From Thalassotalea loyana (GTDB lineage Bacteria; Pseudomonadota; Gammaproteobacteria; Enterobacterales; Alteromonadaceae), in the NCBI RefSeq assembly GCF_030161435.1, contig NZ_BSSV01000002.1, forward strand, positions 1-64,000: a stretch of 64,000 bases of DNA, written 5' to 3'. The notes beneath the pieces were generated by a model, which worked only from the letters and a program-made list of their open reading frames with translations, did no database searches and was not told the DNA's origin. This document shows, in pieces, positions 1-8,173 of the stretch. The translations under genes were made by a program, and so were the position numbers. Positions within the stretch are counted from its first letter, which is position 1; each line of letters opens with the position of its first letter.

Positions 1-459
1 CGCAACTTCTTCACTTGCCGCTGGTTGAGGTTCTTCAGCAACTTCATTTAATAGCGCATCGATATCGTCTGGATCGGCAACTTCTTCACTTGCCGCTGGC
101 TGAGTTTCTTCAGCAACTTCATTTAATAACGCATCGATATCGTCTGGATCCGCAACTTCTTCACTTGCCGCTGGTTGAGGTTCTTCAGCAACTTCATTTA
201 TTAGCGCATCGATATCGTCTGGGTCGGCAACTTCTTCATTTGCCGCTGGTTGAGGTTCTTCAGCAACTTCATTTAGTAGTGCATCGATATCATCTGGATC
301 GGCAACTTCTTCACTTGCCGCTGGTTGAGTTTCTTCAGCAACTTCATTTAATAGCGCATCGATATCGTCTGGATCGGCAACTTCTTCACTTGCCTCTGGT
401 TGAACTCGTCCTTCAACAACATCGTCAACCTCGTTGAGCAATGCATCAATATCATCATC
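1..459 (-). repeat. 75-bp in-frame tandem repeats (25 residues) in fimV/hubP
   Basis: Five near-identical 75-bp units start at 1, 76, 151, 226 and 301, and a diverged sixth unit covers about 376-459. Each encodes a 25-residue acidic unit (IDALLNEVAEEPQPAASEEV followed by ADPDD). Differences between units are mostly single bases, such as T/P at the twelfth residue, so the array is recent or homogenised. It continues past the left edge, so copy number is unknown. Repeats of this acidic kind are typical of the cytoplasmic part of HubP. Confidence 0.95.
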
Positions 460-1827
460 ACTGTTTGTTGGAGTTTCTTCTGGCGTTGAGTCTGTCTCGA
501 TACCACTTAATAAATCGTCCAACATATCTTGACCAAGCTCACCACCATCTAATGGTTCACCTTCATCATCTGCTGTTTGATCAAGTATGTCGTCAAGATC
601 ATCGTCTGCTAATTGTGTGTTATCGTCTAGTGGCTCATCACCTAAATCATCTAAGGAGATGTCTTCAAGATCGTCTAGATCGTCATCCAAATGAATAACA
701 TCGTCATCAAGTAATTCATCATCAAGATCGTCAAGGTCATCAGAGAACAATTCGTCACCGCCAAGTTCTGAATCATCTAATTCACTTAAATCGTCATCTT
801 CGGTTAGATCAATTGCCAACTCATCATCTAACGATAACTCGCCGTCTAGTGAAAGATCATCTGTAGGCGTTTCAGGAACAGCTACTTCCGGTGTTTGCTC
901 AGCTACAGGTGCTTTTTCCTCTGGCTCTGTCGCTGGTTCTGATTTCTTGCGTCGCATTAAAAAGAACGCGATTAAACCAACAAGCAATGATGCTGGGACG
1001 ACGGAAACGAGTATGGTAAACCATAGGCTTGAAGTAAAACTGTTTGCCTCTAATGCTGCTTTTTCCTTTTCAAGCAAAAGCTCTTGCTCACGCGCGTTTT
1101 CTTTGTCGAGTAACTCTTGTAATGTTTTTTTGATATCACTATCAGATTGCGCGTTAGTTTCTTCAACATTCGCAACATCTTGTTGCATATTGTTAAGCTG
1201 TTCATCTAGTTTCGTTAAACGATTTTTCAGGTTTTCATTTTCTTGCAAAATCGCCTGTAAACCATCAATGGAATCTAAGACATCATTTTGAATCGTCTCT
1301 AATCGTTGTTCTTGATTCTTGCCAATATCTTCTAACTGTTGATTTATTTCAGTTTTGGCTTGCTCTAAATCCTTCTTTTGGACAACATTTGCCGGTACCG
1401 ATTTGTTAGCAGCAACTTTCGGTTTACTCTTAACTTTCTTTTCCCAAATCGTATCATCACTATCTGATTTTGCTTGGGCTTGGACAGGATCAATAGCGGC
1501 TATTTCGTCATAGCTCGGCACCTTTAAATACTGGCCATTAACTAAATGATTTAAATTATTTTCTTTGAAAGCCTGAGGGTTCTTTAGATAAAGCGCTTGC
1601 ATAACTTGATACACGGAAAATCGTGGATCTGGACGAACCATAAGGGCAACTTTCCATAATGTATCAGCATTCGTAATGGGACCATATTGCTTAATTGGAG
1701 AGGTATCTGTAGATTTTGGACCACGTATCTGAACCCCTGCTTCTTGCGATGCAACTGTGAAAGTTCCAAACGTGAATAAGCTGGCCATTAGCAGCAGCAA
1801 TAAACGCAAACTAAATGTACGATGCAT
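1..1827 (-). CDS. fimV: FimV/HubP family polar organiser protein (3' end outside window)
   Basis: The open frame covers 609 codons from an ATG at 1825-1827 and runs off the left edge. It begins with a signal peptide (MHRTFSLRLLLLLMAS...). A FimV-type N-terminal domain follows, with GPITNADTLWKVA, then VMQALYLKNPQAF and VNGQYLKVPS, resembling a LysM fold. A long coiled coil comes next. A single transmembrane helix lies at 955-1029 (WFTILVSVVPASLLVGLIAF), followed by a basic RRKK stop. The cytoplasmic part is very acidic and ends in 25-residue repeats. In Vibrio and Shewanella this architecture belongs to HubP, the polar landmark that recruits ParA-type ATPases; in Pseudomonas it is FimV. Position beside asd fits the usual fimV locus. 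The missing C-terminal TPR part cannot be checked here. Confidence 0.88.
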   Translation of the reverse strand, partial: MHRTFSLRLLLLLMASLFTFGTFTVASQEAGVQIRGPKSTDTSPIKQYGPITNADTLWKVALMVRPDPRFSVYQVMQALYLKNPQAFKENNLNHLVNGQYLKVPSYDEIAAIDPVQAQAKSDSDDTIWEKKVKSKPKVAANKSVPANVVQKKDLEQAKTEINQQLEDIGKNQEQRLETIQNDVLDSIDGLQAILQENENLKNRLTKLDEQLNNMQQDVANVEETNAQSDSDIKKTLQELLDKENAREQELLLEKEKAALEANSFTSSLWFTILVSVVPASLLVGLIAFFLMRRKKSEPATEPEEKAPVAEQTPEVAVPETPTDDLSLDGELSLDDELAIDLTEDDDLSELDDSELGGDELFSDDLDDLDDELLDDDVIHLDDDLDDLEDISLDDLGDEPLDDNTQLADDDLDDILDQTADDEGEPLDGGELGQDMLDDLLSGIETDSTPEETPTNSDDDIDALLNEVDDVVEGRVQPEASEEVADPDDIDALLNEVAEETQPAASEEVADPDDIDALLNEVAEEPQPAANEEVADPDDIDALINEVAEEPQPAASEEVADPDDIDALLNEVAEETQPAASEEVADPDDIDALLNEVAEEPQPAASEEVA

Positions 1828-1945
1828 TAAGGCTTTCCTAACTCTTATTATATTCGCCAAATAATTGGCTTTATTGGTAAAATTTTAAACTAGCTGAAAA
1901 TAAAGCAAAGCTTATACCACTTTGGAAACAACTATATCTAAAAAA

Positions 1946-1980
1946 AAGAAACCTGTTAAGCACAGCCTAACAGGTTTCTT
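1946..1980 (-). terminator. Intrinsic terminator after asd
   Basis: A perfect 13-bp stem (AAGAAACCTGTTA at 1946-1958, TAACAGGTTTCTT at 1968-1980) has a 9-nt loop. A run of A on the plus strand at 1940-1947 gives a U-tract for leftward transcription. It ends the pdxB-asd transcript before fimV. Confidence 0.85.
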
Positions 1981-2034
1981 GTTGTTTCTCACCGTCTTTT
2001 ATGACGGCAAGCAAGCCTTAATTGTCGAATTTAC

Positions 2035-3054
2035 TTATGATAAATACTCACGAATAAGTAGTTCGGCAATCTGAATACTGTTAGTTGCTGCACCCTTTCT
2101 AACGTTATCGGCAACAATCCACATATTTAAACCATTATTATGACTAATATCTTCACGGATACGTCCAACAAAGGTGTCATCGTTACCACTTGCTTCACCA
2201 ATTTGTGTAGGGAAGTCTTCATCGTTTTCACAAACTACAAGGCCAGGAGCCTGTTTTAATAGCTCTTTTACTTCTTCAGCACTGATTGGCGAGCTTGTTT
2301 CTAAATGAATCGCTTCACCATGGCCAAAAAATACAGGAACACGAACTGCAGTTGGGTTTACAAGTACATTTTCGTCACCCAAAATTTTCTTCGTTTCCCA
2401 GACCATTTTCATTTCTTCTTTGGTGTAACCATTATCTAGGAATACATCAATTTGAGGGATTACATTAAATGCGATCTGACGAGAAAATGCTTTTGGTTCA
2501 ATTGGCTTACCCGACAACAAATCAGCACATTGCTTGGCTAATTCATCCATGGCAGCTTTACCTGCACCCGACACCGACTGGTAAGTCGATACATTAACGC
2601 GCTCAATACCAACGGCATCATAAATCGGCTTCAAAGCGACCATCATTTGAATCGTTGAGCAATTCGGGTTGGCAATAATATTGCGATTACGGTACTCAGC
2701 TAATGCGTGAGGATTAACTTCTGGCACAACTAATGGGATGTCTGGGTCATAACGAAACTCAGATGTATTATCAATAACGATACAACCAGCGTCACCAGCT
2801 AATGGTGCGTATTGTTTCGACGTAGCTCCGCCCGCTGAAAAGAAACCTATTTGTGCAAGACTCCAGTCAAAGTTATCTGCATCAAGTACTTCAATGCTTT
2901 CACCATTGAACTCGATGAATTCACCAGCTGAGCGCGCACTTGCTAACGGATAGAGTTTATTAATCGGAAAATCACGTTGCTCTAGTATTTCAATAATCGT
3001 TTTACCAACTAAGCCTGTAGCCCCTAATACACAGACATCAAATTTTTGTGCCAT
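2035..3054 (-). CDS. asd: Aspartate-semialdehyde dehydrogenase
   Basis: 339 residues. It reduces L-aspartyl-4-phosphate to the semialdehyde with NADPH, a branch point to lysine/diaminopimelate, threonine and methionine. The N-terminal nucleotide-binding motif is GATGLVGKT (residues 11-19). The catalytic cysteine is Cys132 in NPNCSTIQ. Substrate Arg238 and catalytic His245 lie in RVPVFFGHGE. The presence of both catalytic residues separates it from the inactive Usg-1 paralogue that occupies this place in enterobacteria. The start ATG directly abuts the pdxB stop codon, so the two are co-transcribed and probably translationally coupled. Confidence 0.95.
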   Translation of the reverse strand: MAQKFDVCVLGATGLVGKTIIEILEQRDFPINKLYPLASARSAGEFIEFNGESIEVLDADNFDWSLAQIGFFSAGGATSKQYAPLAGDAGCIVIDNTSEFRYDPDIPLVVPEVNPHALAEYRNRNIIANPNCSTIQMMVALKPIYDAVGIERVNVSTYQSVSGAGKAAMDELAKQCADLLSGKPIEPKAFSRQIAFNVIPQIDVFLDNGYTKEEMKMVWETKKILGDENVLVNPTAVRVPVFFGHGEAIHLETSSPISAEEVKELLKQAPGLVVCENDEDFPTQIGEASGNDDTFVGRIREDISHNNGLNMWIVADNVRKGAATNSIQIAELLIREYLS

Positions 3055-4191
3055 TTATTCTTCCTCTTCTTGCACGTTCTGACTAAACCCGAGACGATAC
3101 AGCGAATCATACTCGGAATTAATTGGCGTAGTTAATGACAATGATGAAAACTCCCTGCGAGCGGGGTAAGTTTTTCTAATATGATCAAAACCACGCGAAT
3201 GAATTTGGTGACGGAAAATTGCATCATCACGCCTGACATCGTAAACCATTTTTACCACAGGGTTTAGCAAAATTTCACTCATTGGCTGATTTATTTTTAC
3301 ACACCCAAACATTGGCTCTGGCAAAAAAGTATTTAGTGTCTTTGAGCATGCTTTTCCAACATGTTGACATAATGCCTGATACAACATTTCACTGCCACGA
3401 GCTTTTCCTTCTAAGCTATAACCAGCAATATGTGCCGTCGCAATATCAGCGTAACCAATCAAATCGTGAAGAATATGAGGCTCATTTTCCCAAACATCGA
3501 GTACTAATTGGAATTTTGCACCGGCTTTCTTAATAGCAAGCAAGGCTTCGTTATCAATAACTTCGCCTCGACAAGCATTAATCAATATCTGGTTATCACG
3601 CAGGTTTTCTAACCGTAATTTATCGAGTAAGTGATAGGTTGCATGCTCACCCGTCATCGTTTTTGGCACATGCAGAGAAATCACATCACAATCTAATACT
3701 TCTTCAAGGCTGTGGAATGTGCGCGTATCACCATTATGTTCTAGTATCGGATCACATAACTTATAGTTGATACCAAGTGCTGATAATTTTTCACTAAGTC
3801 GACTGCCCGTGTTACCTGCGCCAATGATGCCGACTGTTTTATCAAATATTGAAAACTGACCCTTTTCAGACAAAACGATAAGAGAGCTGATAACATATTC
3901 AGCAACAGAAATAGCGTTACAGCCTGGCGCTGAGGTAAAGTAAATACCTCTGCTTGCAAGGTAGTCTTTATCAATATGGTCAAATCCTATCGTTGCTGAG
4001 CCAACAAAACTGAGCTTTTTATTGTGTTTTAACAGTTCATGGTTCACCTGCGTAATGGATCTCACCAATAAAACATCTGCATCGGCAACTACATCTGCAG
4101 TGACATCTCTGCCAGCAAAAGGAACAACTTCACCAAACTCTTCGAAAAACTCGCGAGCAAATGGCATATTTTCATCAAAATAAATTTTCAA
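3055..4191 (-). CDS. pdxB: Erythronate-4-phosphate dehydrogenase
   Basis: 378 residues. It oxidises 4-phosphoerythronate in the pyridoxal 5'-phosphate pathway. The N-terminus KIYFDENMPFAREFF matches the conserved KI-DENMP start of PdxB. The NAD-binding GIIGAGNTGSRL lies near residue 118, and the D-2-hydroxyacid dehydrogenase signatures (SLHVPKT, NACRGEV with the catalytic Arg) follow. The start is TTG at 4189-4191: an in-frame stop lies only four codons upstream and no ATG fits the conserved N-terminus. A GAG-type ribosome site lies about 8 nt upstream. The asd gene follows with zero spacing. Confidence 0.95.
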   Translation of the reverse strand: MKIYFDENMPFAREFFEEFGEVVPFAGRDVTADVVADADVLLVRSITQVNHELLKHNKKLSFVGSATIGFDHIDKDYLASRGIYFTSAPGCNAISVAEYVISSLIVLSEKGQFSIFDKTVGIIGAGNTGSRLSEKLSALGINYKLCDPILEHNGDTRTFHSLEEVLDCDVISLHVPKTMTGEHATYHLLDKLRLENLRDNQILINACRGEVIDNEALLAIKKAGAKFQLVLDVWENEPHILHDLIGYADIATAHIAGYSLEGKARGSEMLYQALCQHVGKACSKTLNTFLPEPMFGCVKINQPMSEILLNPVVKMVYDVRRDDAIFRHQIHSRGFDHIRKTYPARREFSSLSLTTPINSEYDSLYRLGFSQNVQEEEE

Positions 4192-4206
4192 ACTGAGCTC
4201 TTAGAC

Positions 4207-4245
4207 AAAAAAATAGGGTCAACGTAAATTTTACGCTGACCCTAT
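4207..4245 (-). terminator. Intrinsic terminator after fabB
   Basis: An inverted repeat has arms ATAGGGTCAACGTAAA (4213-4228) and TTTACGCTGACCCTAT (4230-4245) with one mismatch. The A-run at 4207-4213 supplies the U-tract for leftward transcription. It lies only about 20 bp before the pdxB start codon. Confidence 0.85.
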
Positions 4246-4284
4246 CTCATTTTAAAAGAAATATTACTGATTTATGTTTATCAG

Positions 4285-5496
4285 TTATTTGTATTTTTGC
4301 ATTACTAACGTTGAGTTAGTGCCACCAAAACCAAAGCTATTTGACATTACTGTGTTTAATTCAGCTTCACGTGGCGCTGTAACAATGTCCAAGCCTTGTG
4401 CTTGCTCATCCAGCGTATCAACGTTAATTGACGGTGCAATAAAGTTATTTTCCATCATCAAGATAGAGTAAATAGCTTCATGAACACCAGCAGCACCTAG
4501 TGCATGGCCTGACATAGCTTTAGTTGCACTAATCGCTGGAGAGTTGCCACCAAACACCTCTTGGATAGCGCCAAGTTCTTTAACGTCGCCTACTGGCGTT
4601 GAAGTACCGTGAGTGTTTAAGTAATCAATAGGAGCATCTACATCTTGCATTGCAAGCTTCATACAACGTACAGCGCCTTCACCAGATGGCGCTACCATGT
4701 CATAACCGTCAGACGTCGCACCGTAACCAACGATTTCAGCGTAAATGTGAGCACCACGCGCTAGTGCGTGTTCAAGTTCTTCAACAACAACCATACCGCC
4801 ACCGCCAGAGATAACAAAACCATCACGGTCCGCATCATAAGTACGCGAGGCTTTTGCTGGAGTCTCATTGTATTTTGTTGATAAAGCACCCATGCCATCA
4901 AACATCATAGCTAATGACCAATCAACTTCTTCACCACCACCAGCGAAAACAACATCTTGTTTGCCTAGTTGGATTAACTCTGCAGCGTGACCAATACAGT
5001 GAGCACTTGTTGCACATGCCGAGCTAATAGAATAGTTAACACCTAAAATTTTAAAAGGTGTCGCTAAACAAGCAGAAATTGTGCTCGACATTGTTTTTGG
5101 TACAGCGTATGGACCAACACGTTTAACACCCTTCTCACGCAACGTATCAGCGGAAGCAATAACATTTGCTGATGATGCACCACCAGAACCAGCAACAATA
5201 CCTGTACGAATGTTTGATACCTGCTCTGGCGATAATTTCGAATCTTTAATCGCTTGTTCCATTGCGATGTATGCGTAACCAGAAGCGTCACCCATAAAAC
5301 GCATCGCTTTGCGATCAATATGATCTTTTAATTCAATATCAGGCTTGCCCCATACTTGGCTACGAAGACCTTTTTCTTCAAAACTCTCTGAGCGAGAAAT
5401 ACCTGAGCGACCTTCTTTCAAAGACGCTAATACTTCTTCGGTATCATTACCTAAACTTGAAACAATACCTAAACCTGTTATAACGACACGTTTCAT
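4285..5496 (-). CDS. fabB: 3-oxoacyl-ACP synthase I (KAS I)
   Basis: 403 residues. It condenses malonyl-ACP with acyl-ACP and is needed to elongate unsaturated acyl chains. The nucleophile is Cys161 in [10 protein letters not shown]. The two catalytic histidines are in [11 protein letters not shown] and SGHALGAAG, and the glycine-rich end [10 protein letters not shown] is present. Full family length. It is divergent from mnmC, the order found in E. coli. Its upstream region carries a FadR-like and a FabR-like operator, consistent with control by fatty-acid supply. Confidence 0.97.
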   Translation of the reverse strand: MKRVVITGLGIVSSLGNDTEEVLASLKEGRSGISRSESFEEKGLRSQVWGKPDIELKDHIDRKAMRFMGDASGYAYIAMEQAIKDSKLSPEQVSNIRTGIVAGSGGASSANVIASADTLREKGVKRVGPYAVPKTMSSTISACLATPFKILGVNYSISSACATSAHCIGHAAELIQLGKQDVVFAGGGEEVDWSLAMMFDGMGALSTKYNETPAKASRTYDADRDGFVISGGGGMVVVEELEHALARGAHIYAEIVGYGATSDGYDMVAPSGEGAVRCMKLAMQDVDAPIDYLNTHGTSTPVGDVKELGAIQEVFGGNSPAISATKAMSGHALGAAGVHEAIYSILMMENNFIAPSINVDTLDEQAQGLDIVTAPREAELNTVMSNSFGFGGTNSTLVMQKYK

Positions 5497-5552
5497 TTAT
5501 CTTGACCATCTAATTATTAAAATCGGCGATATGATAGCGAATTTCGCATAAA

Positions 5553-5569
5553 AACTGGTCTATCCAGTG
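5553..5569. promoter_or_regulatory. FadR-like operator before fabB
   Basis: AACTGGTCTATCCAGTG matches 13 of 16 specified positions of the E. coli FadR consensus as I recall it (AACTGGTCNGACCAGTT), with perfect arms ACTGG/CCAGT. It is 57 bp upstream of the fabB ATG. E. coli FadR activates fabB. FadR itself is not encoded in this window, so the assignment is inferred. Confidence 0.55.
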
Positions 5570-5584
5570 TACACTTGTACACTG
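5565..5584. promoter_or_regulatory. FabR-like palindromic operator before fabB
   Basis: CAGTGTACACTTGTACACTG has 9-bp perfect arms (CAGTGTACA / TGTACACTG) and a central CT. It closely resembles the GTACA-NN-TGTAC core bound by FabR at fabA and fabB promoters. It overlaps the FadR-like site by 5 bp. Confidence 0.65.
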
Positions 5585-5781
5585 AATAACCAATTTAATC
5601 ACCATGAAAATGTGAATTGGTAAAATAACATACTTTTTTACCAATAACTTACCCACTTAAAATTTTTCAAATGATTTTGACATGAAATTTTTTCATTAAG
5701 AATAATTTGTCGCCGTCACACGCAATTTATTGATGAGTGAGGTACAATTATCGCCATTAAAAACTCCAATGCCATGATCGC

Positions 5782-7857
5782 ATGACAAAAAACCAAAACG
5801 TTAATCTAGACAATTCAGATCAACTTTCTGCCAACAAGCGCGTTATATTTCAAGAAGATGGATCTCCATTTTCACAACATTTCGATGACATCTACTTTGA
5901 TACTCAAGCGGGCTATGGCCAGAGCGAAGACGTATTTGTCAAAGGCAACAATATTAGCGAAAGACTTGATCTAAACCTAGAGCCACTCGTTATAGGGGAA
6001 ACTGGCTTCGGCACAGGGCTTAATTTTTTTATTACGTTGGCATATTACGAAAAAGCATTAGAGAAACATAAAGAAAAATTACTGCCACTGACGTTTATTA
6101 GCGTTGAAAAGTACCCGCTTAGCGGACAACAAATAAAACAATCGTTAGCTCAATGGACTGAATTTGATAGCTATGTAGAGGAATTTTGTCACCAATATAA
6201 TGAGGTGGACTTTAGTGTACCTCTTGTAAAGCTGAGCTTTTTAAACGGACAAGTAACATTGATACTGGTATTCAATGATGCAAGTGACGGGTTAAGTACT
6301 CTTACGATAGCTAAAGGTAATGAAAATCAAAAGTTAATTGCACATATCCCTGCCATAAACGCATGGTATCTAGACGGGTTTTCACCTGCCAAAAACCCAG
6401 AAATGTGGAGCCCAAGGTTATTCAACCAACTAGCTCGTCTTTCCAAAGATGATGCAACTTTAGCCACCTTTACTGTCGCTGGTTTCGTTAAACGAGGCTT
6501 AGTGGCGGAAGGATTTAGATTACAAAAGAAAGCCACAACGGGAAGAAAAAACAAAAGTCTGGTAGCTAAATTTCAGCAGCCTCCTACCAAGGGAAAAGGC
6601 TATTTACTTAGACCTAAAAATGTCAAACCAACACGTGTGGCTATTATAGGTTCAGGCATCGCAGCAGCTTGTGTTGCATATAAACTCGTTCAGGAAAACG
6701 TCAAAGTCACGCTCTATTGCCAAGATGAAGAGCTGGCTAACGGAGGTTCAAGCAATGCGATAGGTGCAGTCTATCCATTACTTCACCAAGACAGAGATGA
6801 TATTAGCGATTTCTATCATAAAGCATTTGTGACAGCGTTAGATTTTTATCATGAAATAATTAAACAAGGTGTCAGCTTTTCACACGACTGGTGTGGTGTA
6901 CTTGACTTAGCATTTAAACCTGCGCTGGTAAAACGCCTAGATAAATTTGACGAAATAAACGCCTGGCCAAGCGATATTATCCATACCGTTAGCGCACAAG
7001 AAGCAAGTAAATTAGCAAGCATGCCATTGACACATGGAGGCTTGTTTATGCCACGCGCCGGATGGGTAGCACCACAAGAGTTAGTGAGGGCATTGTTTAA
7101 TAAAGCACAAAGTACCGGCTACTTAAAAATAAAAACGTCATGCCAAATCACTGAACTTGAGCCGTCTAACGATGGCCATTGGTATTTGCACCATGAAAAA
7201 AAGATTGATAAAGCAACAACGGTTATCATGTGTGGAGGAGCTCAAACACCACTCATTGCGCCGTTTGATGAATTACCGGTCTACCCTGTGCGCGGCCAAG
7301 TATCATCAATGAAAACAAACCCAGAAATAGAGAAGCTCAACACGGTTATCTGTCACAAAGGCTACTTAACGCCACAGAACCAAGGACTTCATTGTATCGG
7401 CGCTACCTTCGACAAAGACGACTCAGATACATCTACGCGAGCACAAGATGATGAATACAATATGGCGATGTATCATCAATCGCTCGAACAATTTCCTAAA
7501 TGGCAAAGTCAGGACATTGCGCGCTCGAAAGCAAGACTTCGTTGCATGTCTCCTGACCATATGCCTATGGCTGGCCCAATGCCAAAAACACAAGCGTATT
7601 ACTCTTTATACCAACACCTTGAAAAGGACAAAAACTGGAAGGTAGATACGCCTGCGCCATACCATGAAAACCTCTACGTGCTCTCAGGGTTGGGCGCTCG
7701 TGGTTTGTGTTCTGCGCCACTTATGGCAGACATCATCACTGCAGATATTTGTGGAACACCCTACCCTGTAAATAGCAAAATGCTATATAACCTAGCGCCT
7801 AATCGCTTTATTTTAAAAGACATTATTAAAGGCAAATTCAAATCGAATAAAAAGTAA
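5782..7857 (+). CDS. mnmC: Bifunctional tRNA mnm5s2U34 biosynthesis protein
   Basis: 691 residues. The N-terminal half is the SAM-dependent methyltransferase (MnmD, SAM motif GETGFGTGLNF at 72-82, and DGFSPAKNPEMW in the substrate region). The C-terminal half is the FAD-dependent oxidase that removes the carboxymethyl group, with dinucleotide motif IIGSGIAAACVAYKL near residue 290 and SGLGARGLCSAPL near the end. Together they finish 5-methylaminomethyl-2-thiouridine at the wobble base of tRNAs. The start is ATG at 5782. It is divergent from fabB and convergent with yfcL, as in E. coli. Confidence 0.95.
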   Translation: MTKNQNVNLDNSDQLSANKRVIFQEDGSPFSQHFDDIYFDTQAGYGQSEDVFVKGNNISERLDLNLEPLVIGETGFGTGLNFFITLAYYEKALEKHKEKLLPLTFISVEKYPLSGQQIKQSLAQWTEFDSYVEEFCHQYNEVDFSVPLVKLSFLNGQVTLILVFNDASDGLSTLTIAKGNENQKLIAHIPAINAWYLDGFSPAKNPEMWSPRLFNQLARLSKDDATLATFTVAGFVKRGLVAEGFRLQKKATTGRKNKSLVAKFQQPPTKGKGYLLRPKNVKPTRVAIIGSGIAAACVAYKLVQENVKVTLYCQDEELANGGSSNAIGAVYPLLHQDRDDISDFYHKAFVTALDFYHEIIKQGVSFSHDWCGVLDLAFKPALVKRLDKFDEINAWPSDIIHTVSAQEASKLASMPLTHGGLFMPRAGWVAPQELVRALFNKAQSTGYLKIKTSCQITELEPSNDGHWYLHHEKKIDKATTVIMCGGAQTPLIAPFDELPVYPVRGQVSSMKTNPEIEKLNTVICHKGYLTPQNQGLHCIGATFDKDDSDTSTRAQDDEYNMAMYHQSLEQFPKWQSQDIARSKARLRCMSPDHMPMAGPMPKTQAYYSLYQHLEKDKNWKVDTPAPYHENLYVLSGLGARGLCSAPLMADIITADICGTPYPVNSKMLYNLAPNRFILKDIIKGKFKSNKK

Positions 7858-7894
7858 TAAAAAAGGTTGGTAAATTTACCAACCTTTTTTATTA
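7855..7894. terminator. Bidirectional terminator shared by mnmC and yfcL
   Basis: This is a perfect 40-bp palindrome with 20-bp arms (TAATAAAAAAGGTTGGTAAA at 7855-7874 and its exact complement at 7875-7894). Its outer ends are the stop codons of both convergent genes: TAA of mnmC at 7855-7857 and TAA of yfcL (complement of 7892-7894). A- and T-runs flank the GC part on both sides, so it should terminate in both directions. Confidence 0.9.
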
Positions 7895-8155
7895 CTTAAA
7901 CATCTCTTGTAGTGATATCCAATAATTATTAACTATGGTTTGATCTTGAGGAGTAAGCTCAGTTTTATTTTCTGCAAGTGCTTTAGTAACTCGCTCAGCT
8001 AGTGCCTTTGAAGGTGTTTGCTGCTCATCACCAAAGTTGACAGCTTCTAACGCTATAAAGCCTTTGATGTAACTCGACGCAAACAAGATGTCTGCATCGG
8101 CATCGTTAAAAACAAGCTCATCAAAATGTTGGTACAACTCTGCAAGGGTATTCAT
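7892..8155 (-). CDS. yfcL: YfcL family protein
   Basis: 87 residues, helical and acidic, with no signal peptide. The length and position next to mnmC and near epmC match E. coli yfcL (about 92 residues, function unknown). Start ATG at 8153-8155. It is the last gene of a leftward operon epmC - NAD-kinase-like - yfcL, 18 bp after the preceding stop. No catalytic motif is visible. Confidence 0.75.
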   Translation of the reverse strand: MNTLAELYQHFDELVFNDADADILFASSYIKGFIALEAVNFGDEQQTPSKALAERVTKALAENKTELTPQDQTIVNNYWISLQEMFK

Positions 8156-8173
8156 AAATATACTTCTCTTTGA

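Noticed and set aside
1-459. Direct repeats resembling a CRISPR array
   Set aside because: Units are contiguous 75-bp in-frame coding repeats without unique spacers, inside the fimV/hubP frame.
15-698. Rightward open frames over the repeat region
   Set aside because: They are low-complexity antisense readings of the acidic repeats of the fimV/hubP gene; no start signals or family features.
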